Source: Oxyruncus cristatus (Eukaryota > Chordata > Aves > Passeriformes > Cotingidae). From it: a DNA stretch of 64,000 nucleotides. Made by a program: the position numbers and the translations under genes. Shown here one piece after another: positions 55,217 through 64,000 of this stretch. Position 1 is the first letter of the stretch, and each line of letters begins with the position of its first letter. The notes beneath the pieces were generated by a model, which made no database searches, had not been told where the DNA came from, and worked only from the letters and a program-made list of their open reading frames with translations. The DNA lies in assembly GCA_013399855.1 (NCBI GenBank), contig VXAY01003150.1:3748358-3812357 (forward strand), given 5' to 3'.

Positions 55217-57530
55217 GAGTAGTGCAGTATTATAAACACAGATTAAATGACAATGTTCTACACCTACAGAAAAAGGACTGCTTAAAAACAGTTTAGCATG
55301 ACAATCAACATCACAAGTCTGAATACAAACAAGAGGAAATCAAAGGAGAGTATTTTTCAAATTGCATCTCTAATTAAGTGCTCCTAGAATTTTTGACATT
55401 TTCATTTAAAATGATGGCACAAGCTATATACACTGTTAGTATATAGTATCAGTTACTGGGCAATTACCATTGCAATCAACAGACCTTATTCACAGGTAGT
55501 GAAATTCAAAGTAAAACTTAGTGAGCAGAAACAGAAGGAATTTAGAAAAGGATTAATTTAGCTGACTCATTTGTCTTGCATCACCGAGGGACTTTCTTTT
55601 TAGGGCAGTATGGATGTACCTGCTCAGGGACTGACTTCCTGATCAATCACTGCTATGCAGGGATTTGTATTTTTTCAGTATTCTTATTCAGCATATACAA
55701 AGCAGTGTTTGGTATCCAGCCAGAAACTGAAATTTGTGTCCTTTCCTGAGGTTACAAGTCAATGCATCCCAAAGTGCAGCTCCCAGTGCTCTTTAAAAGT
55801 CATGACCATGTTACTGAAAACGGTGACTCCCAGTTTGGCACAGCTTCACTGAGGGTCAGAATTTCCATCTCATGAAGAAATACTCTGGGAAAACAGATGA
55901 GGAAAGTCCAGTGGAACAAACAACGTTCCAGAGACGGTGCTTATTTTCACCCTCCGAGCAAGCAGAGACCAGAACCCCGAGGCCAGGGCTGGCTCTGCAG
56001 GAGTTTCATGGTTTTTCTTCTGCCCTGGCACTGACCAACTTCCCTACTGGCTGCTGTCCTCAGAATTCCTTTAAAAGGCAGTTCCTGAGGTTTTTGGTGA
56101 TTAACAGGAAATTGGTACACAGACAATCCTATTCATTTTCCAACTCTCAAGTGCTGTTTCAGTTTTTACGAACTTTGTGCCTCAACTGTACAACTGTGTA
56201 CTGGAAATAAAGAGACCTACAAGAGAAATCTAGAGAGGACTTAAAAAAAATATTTTTACTGAAAAAAAAAAATGTTGGTGTGTGTCAAAATACAGGCGCT
56301 TCCTTGGCTTCAAAATGTTCCAAAATGTGTCATATGGGAGTCACCTCATATGGCTACATGGAGAGGTCCACAGATACTTTTCTGGTGACAGCAGGGACCT
56401 TCCCAGAGCTTCTTTATCTGTGCCCAAGCAACTTATACTGTAGTTTAACTGTGCTGAGTAAGTGATTGTCTGAAGGAAGGCCAAGAAATAGCTGGTGGAT
56501 CTCATCTGCCTTCTGTGCAGATGAGATATCCAAAAAACCAATTTATAAGCTGCAGGGCACAACCCAAGTCCCTAACTCTATCCTCAGGTAATTTACAGTG
56601 TGATTCGGTTAAGTGGGAGAATCCAAAGTTCACCATCTTTTATTTCTTAAATAGTGGTGAGATACTTGGCAGAGAGCAAAGAGAGAACCCAGTAACCTTC
56701 AGCCTTCAGCCATACTGCTCACAAAGGTAAAAACTGGGATTCAAAATTTGCTTCACGGACACGTGGCCTACACCCCACTGGTTTTCCATGTCATGTAGCC
56801 TCGTACTTCTGATGGGACATTTATCAACACTGTGAATAAGGTCCACAGGGTTAAGGTACACAGTCGTCACTGCAGTGTGTTGTGGTGGCTCACAAAAACA
56901 ACCAGCTTTTCCTTCAGAAAAAAGCATTCCTCAAAGACTCTCACGTTTGTCCTATGTAGCTTGTTGTGTTGATGCTTTTCGGGGTTTTAATTCCAAACCA
57001 CGCATGATCTGACGTAAAATCTGCTTGGTTAAGCCAAGTAATCTGCCTGTAGGAATGCTGCATATGAATTACAATTATTTATACTTTTTAAATTATAGGT
57101 AATTATCTTAGATGATTCTTTGGGATCAAAGAATCTATTTTTCCCATTAGCAGAACTGGAAACACCTTGCAGATATTGCTTCTTAGGATAGAGGCACAAG
57201 AGCTTGTGAAGGCACTTTCCCCAAAAAGCTTCCAAGATTTTAATTACTAATCACACATAGGGCAAACTTGCTGACCTCTAGTACAACATACTGTTCCTGC
57301 TCTTGTATCAGAGCCCACAGCAGATACAAATGAACTCTGGTTACTGGGTAGGTCTGGAGATTTGTTTTGTCAGTTAAATGAACCCTTTTTCTAAAGGCAC
57401 AGGATATAATTTTCATACAACACTTAGGCAGGGAATTCCCACTTCAGGAATCTTTAAAAAGCCCGTCTTGCAGCAGACCACTGGATTCATTCATGCCGTT
57501 TTCTTCTTTTTTTTCAGGAAAAAAAAAAAG

Positions 57531-57731
57531 TTACAGTTTAAAGCCTTTTTCATTATATCTATGAATGGTCACACAGCCATGATACGATACTGGCCTGGGC
57601 ATGGCTGCTACTCCCGTGATAATGCCCGTTGCAGGGTCATAACAAAGAATAGTGTCTGTGGCTTCGCCATTTTCCCGTCTTCCACCAAGGATATAGATTT
57701 TTCCATTACACACAGACATGCCACAATTCTC
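57531..57731 (-). CDS. KLHL24: KLHL24 last coding exon: Kelch repeat 6 and C-terminus
   Basis: Encodes ENCGMSVCNGKIYILGGRRE, NGEATDTILCYDPATGIITG and MPRPVSYHGCVTIHRYNEKG, then FKL and TAA. Acceptor AACAG at 57,732-57,736. The residue four from the end is Gly here, where I recall Cys in mammals. Confidence 0.96.
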   Translation of the reverse strand, partial: ENCGMSVCNGKIYILGGRRENGEATDTILCYDPATGIITGVAAMPRPVSYHGCVTIHRYNEKGFKL

Positions 57732-60700
57732 CTGTTTCAAAGAAACACAAAGGAATATGTGATTATCTAAAAAGCAAGACCTCGATTCATGCATGTCTGC
57801 CCCAGTGCAGGAGGGCAGCACTGACTCCTGTTGGTAAACAGGCCTGTATTATTCCCTCCTGAAAGGGCCAATGCAGAAAGGACAATAATTAGGGAAAACA
57901 ACAGCACAATCCTACAGAAAAGACTATTTCAGGTCTAAGCCTTCACTACACAGCTCAGAGAACGGATACAATGGAATTCAGCTGAACACTGTACTTGTCA
58001 TTTAAGGATCTGACATAGGGAAAGGAGGAGAGAACAAAGGTTTTCAGAAGAGGGACCACAGTAGGTACTACTAATGCAAAAAATGGGAACAAGGAGAAGC
58101 ATCTTAGAGGAGTAACAGATAATGAAGAGGGATGTAAATGGGAAGAGGAAAAAAGGCACGACTGAAAGGAGTGCATAAGAAAAGACTATGTTATGTCTTA
58201 CTTGAAACACAGATAGGATTTTATTTCTTCCTTAAAAGCAGGCATGGAAAAAATATTCAGTGAAATAGAGAATACAGATCAAAACAGAGGAACAAAGGGA
58301 AGGTCAGGGAAAAGAATGAAGTTCTGTTAAGGTAATACCATAGGGTATGTGACTGATGTTTTAAAAACATCAGGAAATGTAACTGATACACACACACATC
58401 ACCATCAAGGTTAAATTCTGAGTCCCATGTGTGGCAGTGACAGAGCTCTCACTATTCAAGTCAGAAACTTTCTGTGCTATAAAAAGGGGCTTTTTCACAC
58501 TGTAAAAACAGCCTTCAATACTTCTGGTTACATTGAAAGGCTTTAATTAATTATAAGGAAATTACTCTCTTCAGTTTAAATTAAAACATGCTGCAGAACC
58601 CGAAAGAGTTCATTTCTATACAATTAAAAAATCATCCATTATACTGTTACCCTGTTCTCCAACAGTAACAGCTCCCAAAATTTGGACTGGCTAATACTGA
58701 CGTCCAGCTGAAAAGCTACTGGTTTAGAAACAACTTCTGTGAGGTTTTGAATTACACAGAAGAAGAGGCAAAGCAAGAGTGGAATCAGAAATACAACTGT
58801 ATCAGAGTTAAACAAGTGCATACTCATTTTGTGCCAAGATGTTAATGTCAAAAACTACATCTCAGCTGCGTACTGGTCTTTCGTTGTTAATTACCTGTCT
58901 GCTGAAGGTGTTCTGTACGTGCATCCAGTAGTCCTCAATGGGATCATAGCAGTAGATGGCTTTGGTGAGCCCACCAGCAACGTAGATCAGGTTGTTTAAG
59001 GACACGGCCGTGATACACCTCTTGGCGATGGGGATCGTTGCACGGAGCAACCAAGAATTGGTGTCAGGATCGTAAGACTGAACCTGAAAACAAATACAGG
59101 CCTTTCATATTAACAGCCTCACTGAAATAACAGCCTGGCATGCCCACACCGACAAAAAAGCAGTGCCTGGTGGGCAACACCTCACCCAGAAAACGAAGTC
59201 GATATAAATATAGGTCTGTATATCAATAATGTCTACACACGCACCTGTATTTGACATTATTTTCTGACCACTCCGGTTTTACAATTCACAGAACTTGTGA
59301 AGCCAGTGACAGTATCCATGAGCAAGACCACAGGAACAGCGTATCCCCGAATTAACATTTTCTACTCCGTATTTTTTGTATTCTACCACCACCATCCTCC
59401 CTCCAGCAAACACAGTCAAAGCAGACCTCCACAGGATCTGGTTTCAACGCAGCACTGCTGCTGCCTGTGGGCGGAAGACGCAATACAACAACTCACTGAC
59501 CTTGTCAGAGCAGGTGTTGTCATCAGGCCCACCCCCGATGACAAAGAGTTTGCCCACACAGCTGGTCACAGCTGGGGAGCTCACGGCCTCCTTCAGGGGA
59601 GCCACCTCTGTCCAGCGGTTGGAGAACGAGTCGTAACACTCCACACTGCTCAGCCGGTTCTGCCCGTCGTAGCCCCCAACCACGTACACCTGTGCAAAGG
59701 GGTGAAGACTGCCATCGTTTCTTGGGCAGAGTAAGCGTTACATTTAAATAGGAAATTAAATTAATTTAAAGCTAATTTGCCAGGTTTGCGAAGGGATACT
59801 CTTCTCAGATTTTTAATTTACGTGCAGGAGAAGAAAAATGCGGTCTAAAAATAAAGGGTAAAGACTTTCCCGAGAGCTCCAGGCAGTCACATGTGGAATG
59901 ACACTGCAAACACATGCCAAAGCATAGTATTATTAATACTACGATAGAAACTTCCTGTTGGCATGGCATTTGTTAGAAAAGGCATTTCTCTGCATTTCTC
60001 TTTTTTTAGATGACATTCAGCAACAGCAGCAGCAAAAGTCCATCTGAGTTTACCTTTGCTTTTCGGTGTTTTGCTTTTCCCTACTTACCTACAGAAATAT
60101 TTCCTCATCTCAGTTTGTGAACTCTACTTTCCTGCCCCTTCTCTCATATTTAAGAAGCAGAACTCATTATTTATGTCTACTTTCTTCTCTCTGTTTGCTC
60201 AGCTGCAAGTTTCATCTCTAAGAAACCCGAGGGGTACCACATGCACATCTTTCCTAAGTTTCACTAACAGGATCCCCACTGGCAGTTGATCCCAACTACC
60301 CATTTTACGTTCAGGCATATACACCTTCAAAATACAGCAAACCCTCTCATTTCCACACTGCATGTGCTTGGTTAATTTCACCATGAAAACACTAAATCAA
60401 AGAGCTGACATTCAGAGCAGCACCAATTTCTGTTAATAACTCCATAACTGCTAGACCTTTGACAGCACTTTTGAAGCACAGGCTAATTCAGATGCTTCTT
60501 TGCTTCCCAAAAATTTGCTTCTTTGGAATAAGATACTTCCATGATGAAAAAAAAGCCCCAAAAATAAATGACTGAGCAGTAAGATAATTTTCACGTCCAG
60601 GGGTAGTGTCTGACTGATAAAGAGTCTAATTGTTTGAAATATTAAAGTATGTATTTTTTAAAGTATTTGATACGAAATACAAAGTAATACTAAAGTGTTG

Positions 60701-62030
60701 TCTCTACTGTTTTCTTATCTACATGAAAACACCCCCACTATAAAAACAATTATAATATACTTCTCTTACTTTACCAAGAAGAACAGCCATTTTATGTCTC
60801 CATCTGCCTTTATTTAAGGAGGCAACTCTGATCCAAATGTTTAGTTGAGAGTTATAAATCCAGACATCCCGGCTATTGATTCTTCCACCTTTAAAAACAA
60901 AAATATGCCAATTTGAATAATTATTGTATGGGAAATGCTAGTAACATGCCTCTCTACAGCAGGCAATTAAAAACTTTGTATCACTTTTTGGGTGAAATAA
61001 GGATCTATCAGTATCTGTAAGTTAGACTGAAAAAGTAATTTCCAGGGGATTTCAAACACAAAAGCACACAGTGGGTGCTCTGCCTTCCTCACTAACACAC
61101 GGAGATCACATTGGGTTATTTCCTGCATGCATGTTAATGGCTTTTGCCCATGCTCTGAACTCAGGTTTCCCGTAGTGTCACTGCCTGGATGAGACACCCA
61201 AAGCCTTATCCCCTGATATGGCCTATGGCACATCCCCAACACTCGCTGTTCCTCTGTCCTGTCCGTGCACATCTCCTTTGTTCTACACTGCTCAAATGAC
61301 ACAGGTACTACACACCCGAGGAGACACTTTCTTTGGCTGAACTAACCCACAGAGCGTGGTGTCTGAACCATCAGCTGCACTCTGTCATTTTCCCTTGCTA
61401 AAGGACTGCTGGGGAAAGCCTGCTTGGGATTTTCTGCTTGTACTTTTCCCAGCTGTTGCTGCCAACAGTCTGCTGCTGTATTTTAAAGCAGTGTCCTGCA
61501 TGAGCCGGTCTCTTTAAATACAATTGATGTCCTGGAATCAGCTGTAAAAAACTGCAGATTCATGCCAAACTAAAACTCCAGAAAACACTTTTGTTTACAG
61601 TAAGATTGTGCTGGGGCTGGTTTTCACCATTTACATCAGAAAGTGACTTTCAGCTGAGCTTCTGGAAGTTCAAAGATCTGCCACACGACATAAAAAAACG
61701 CCAAACAACAAAGAAGAAAACAATCCCCAATCAATCACAGAATCACAGAATGGCTTGGGTTGGAAGCGACCTTAGAGATCATCTGGTAATGAAAAACAAC
61801 CAACCAAGAAAAGAAAGAAATCTTGAACTTTTTAGGATTATTCACCTGAAACGAGAATATCATTCCGTAGAGCACACACCGCGTACTCAGACTTGGTAAA
61901 CTCTGGAAGTTTAGCCAGTGACTTCCACTCTCCTGTTACGGGATCATAGCACTCCGTGTAAGGCAGATTAAACCCTCCAACTCGTTCACAGCCTCCAACA
62001 ACAACTATCACCTCAGAATAACCAGTTGAT
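57531..62030 (-). CDS. KLHL24: KLHL24, partial: five 3' coding exons (Kelch domain and C-terminus)
   Basis: Five exons with GT-AG borders encode about 294 residues, corresponding to roughly 307-600 of the 600-residue vertebrate protein. Six double-glycine Kelch strands are visible: IVVVGG, ILVSGG, VYVVGG, LFVIGG, IYVAGG and IYILGG, with YDP motifs between them. The protein ends RYNEKGFKL and TAA at 57,531-57,533. The first visible exon starts in phase 2, so the BTB and BACK exons lie beyond base 64,000; 62,031-64,000 holds none of them. Known for the family: substrate adaptor of CUL3-RBX1 ubiquitin ligase, acting on keratin 14 in skin and linked to kainate receptor regulation in neurons. The Kelch propeller binds substrate. 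It lies upstream of YEATS2 in the same direction, as in mammals. Confidence 0.95.
58895..59083 (-). CDS. KLHL24: KLHL24 exon: Kelch repeats 4 and 5
   Basis: Encodes VQSYDPDTNSWLLRATIPIA, KRCITAVSLNNLIYVAGGLT and CYDPIEDYWMHVQNTFSRQ. 189 bases, phase 0-0, acceptor TTTCAG and donor GTAATT. Confidence 0.96.
59501..59689 (-). CDS. KLHL24: KLHL24 exon: Kelch repeats 3 and 4
   Basis: Encodes VYVVGGYDGQNRLSSVECYD, SFSNRWTEVAPLKEAVSSPA and GKLFVIGGGPDDNTCSDK. 189 bases, phase 0-0. Essentially identical to the mammalian segment as I recall it. Confidence 0.96.
60770..60888 (-). CDS. KLHL24: KLHL24 exon: Kelch repeat 2
   Basis: Encodes GRINSRDVWIYNSQLNIWIR then VASLNKGRWRHKMAVLLGK. The acceptor ends TAAAG and the donor is GTAAGAG. 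119 bases complete the split glycine codon and end in phase 0. Confidence 0.94.
61736..61785 (-). mobile_element. CR1 3'-tail remnant, about 50 bp
   Basis: ATCACAGAATCACAGAATGG then CTTGGGTTGGAAGCGACCTT and AGAGATCAT are the antisense CR1 end. Only the extreme 3' end is present. It sits about 60 bases from the donor of a KLHL24 exon. Confidence 0.8.
61846..62030 (-). CDS. KLHL24: KLHL24 exon: Kelch repeat 1
   Basis: Encodes STGYSEVIVVVGGCERVGGF, NLPYTECYDPVTGEWKSLAK and SEYAVCALRNDILVS. Acceptor TTTTAG at 62,031-62,036, donor GTGAA at 61,841-61,845. The first base completes a codon begun in an exon outside the window. Confidence 0.94.
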
Positions 62031-64000
62031 CTAAAAAAGTGAACACAGAAAACTAAGATGTAGGAGATATTTATTAGTACATGGAGCCCAAACAACATTG
62101 TCTTCAAAACGGTGTAAAAATCAGAATATTTATTATTCAGTGTTAACTTCTACAATAAAGAAAAAAGAAGAAAGGGTCATTTAGCAAACAGAGGTGTCAC
62201 TGTTTCCAGCTCTCTCGTTACACAGCAGGTGTCACTGACAGGTGCCCTGTCTAAGTGGTGGAGTTCCACTGCACAACGTTATATGTAAAAATCAAGTCAT
62301 TTAATAACACAGAAAGCCCTTACTTTAATAGTTTAATATTTTTACTTTGTGCACATAGAGGGATCAGAAACCGAGTTCAAGCAAGACCTGTTTCACAATG
62401 AAACCAGTCCTCATGTTCCCCCCAGGTTTTACACAATTAATACTACTTTACATTGCTTAAATATCCAAAAGGTTTAAAAGCTGAAGAAATATAGTCACCA
62501 AAATAAGGGAAAAGAAAGAGGCCACAGAGCCAATGCACAGTAAAGCAAAAAACAAGAGTAGTGACAGGAGGAAACATTAAGGAATGCTGAAATAAAAATT
62601 CAAACCTAAACCAAAAATTAAAACTCAGTGTGAAAAAAATTAAGCATTAGACAATCTGCAATGTATACAAATAGGCCTTTAAATTCTATTCCACACACTC
62701 ATTTTCCTTCTACTAACGAAATGTTTTTGTATTACACATATTTGACATTCACAGCAATAAGAGAACCTCTTATTTATTAATCCACATTTGAATGTAGAGA
62801 CTCAACCATCTCTGATGTGCAAATCAAACCGTGACCACCTTTTATTCCTCCTCTCAAACTTCTCGTTTCTTGTCAGCATTTGTCAAAGTCCTTTCTTTTC
62901 AGGGCGTTTTTAGATTAAAGCATTTTGCACTGACATATTTATTTCAAGGACTGCTGTCAATTAAATAAAACTGAATGCAATATTGATTTCATTTTTGACA
63001 AGCCTTTTTGTCGTGTCGTGCTTTGTACGATGACCCCAATGCGAACAGACATTAATGCTGAGTACTGCAGTCTTCTCTCAAAAACAAAAGCCTTAGAACT
63101 GCCTTTGAGGTAAAGTTGCATGATTCGCCCCTGAAGTTCCTAATACAAACTTCTGCACAGATTCACCTATAAATCCTGATGAAGTTTCCCCTGTTTTGAA
63201 ACACCAGGAACAAAACTAGTAAGCCCTTTTATCTCCTTGTCAGCGCACGCTGTAATTTAAATACACCCCCCATCTTTCTGCTCAGAATACCGTCACTAAG
63301 GAAAAGGCAGTGCTAAGTGGTAACATCCCACAGGATGACAAAAATGAGATGTGCCTGAGGGGGGCACTTACACACTTGAACCAGGTCAGAAGAAACTCTC
63401 GGCAGCTGCTCAGCTTTGAAGTCAGGCTCGTTCCTGGTTTCTGTGTATTTACTGTTACTGGTTTTTGCTTTTTTGAGGAACAACTCTGAAAAGAATCTCT
63501 CAAAGGATAAGAGAGGGGAAGTTCCTGTGCCAGCAAAGCGTTACTGAGGGAAAAGAACTTCCGTAAAAGCAAGACATCTCGTAATTTGCCGCAGAAGCAA
63601 GTCCAGATACACCAGCTAATTGTGGGAACAAAGAGGTTTGCCTGAGGATTACTTTCTAGATTAGAATCAAGGCCTCCACTCACATACTGAAAAGCTTACT
63701 GTATTTTAAAAAGAAATGAACCAAAGATCTTTGCCAAGAGAGAGCTCTTTATGAATTGTTATGATGAAATTTTTCTCCTTAAAGAAAATATTAATTTAGC
63801 ACAGTATTTCAAATCTACAGAAAACAAAAAATTTCCCAACACTATAGTACCTGTAAAACCATATTCTTTCTTCAGTTAAGAAACATTTTCTCCATTACAT
63901 TTTCTTGTAAGAGTGAAAAAAAAAAAAACCAACCTGTATAGGTTTTATGGTTAGTTCCTAAGATTTTTTTTTTTTTGCAAATGACAGAGAGCACATTAAC
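62031..64000 (-). other. KLHL24: KLHL24 intron, continuing out of the window
   Basis: AT-rich non-coding sequence. No BTB, BACK or other exon is recognised on either strand. A 133-codon minus-strand frame at 63,282-63,683 has no family resemblance. Confidence 0.7.

Larger units (their letters stand above)
51650..57530 (-). other. KLHL24: Putative long 3' UTR of KLHL24 (about 5.9 kb)
   Basis: No coding exon or recognisable repeat is found between the stop codon and a strong poly(A) signal at 51,668-51,673. Human KLHL24 also has a multi-kilobase 3' UTR. An internal hexamer at 53,066-53,071 could give a shorter form. A Pumilio-type motif lies at 55,209-55,216. This is an inference without transcript data. 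Confidence 0.6.

Noticed and set aside
63282..63683. 133-codon minus-strand frame that might be an upstream KLHL24 exon
   Set aside because: It has no BTB or BACK motifs and does not join the phase-2 start of the 61,846-62,030 exon convincingly.

Overview
The window looks like ordinary bird nuclear DNA. The evidence is multi-exon vertebrate genes with GT-AG introns, several 5'-truncated CR1 retroposons with the avian 3' tail, an avian-type solo LTR, and compact introns. The order cannot be fixed by reading; the LTR end (TGTCGTGGGTTTA) suggests a neoavian, possibly a passerine. Two genes lie head-to-tail on the minus strand. Their order matches the KLHL24-YEATS2 neighbourhood of human 3q27.

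Right part (51,650-64,000): the 3' half of KLHL24. Five coding exons (57,531-62,030) encode the six-bladed Kelch propeller and the stop codon. The BTB and BACK exons must lie beyond base 64,000. A long putative 3' UTR runs from 57,530 to a well-formed poly(A) signal at 51,668-51,673.

Middle (48,780-51,650): a short intergenic stretch with a plus-strand CR1, an A/C-rich tract and a GC-rich CpG island interrupted by a 337-base assembly gap (49,277-49,613). The island is the probable YEATS2 promoter and probably holds its non-coding first exon.

Left and centre (about 680-48,720): YEATS2. All 30 coding exons are found, from the ATG at 48,707 to the TGA at 4,172. Spliced together they stay in frame throughout and predict 1,397 residues. 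The product has an N-terminal coiled region, a YEATS acyl-lysine reader with its aromatic cage (Y262, W282), a long low-complexity middle, a conserved helical module and a C-terminal histone fold. YEATS2 is a scaffold and reader subunit of the ATAC acetyltransferase complex. KLHL24 is a substrate adaptor of CUL3 ubiquitin ligases. The two have no known joint pathway; their adjacency is conserved synteny, not an operon.

The putative YEATS2 3' UTR (from 4,171 to about 680) carries an old MIR-type SINE and a CR1, both in the sense direction. The best terminal poly(A) signal is at 701-706. A 1,177-bp solo LTR with a perfect 5-bp target-site duplication sits 144 bp from an exon in the intron 8,297-10,829.

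I saw no CRISPR array, rRNA, tRNA or bacterial-type operon, and no convincing undescribed protein system. The observations most worth checking are the LTR close to a splice donor, the MIR/CR1-bearing 3' UTR with its bidirectional poly(A) hexamers, a coding 9-bp minisatellite, a short glycine run in YEATS2, and the gap that hides the promoter.
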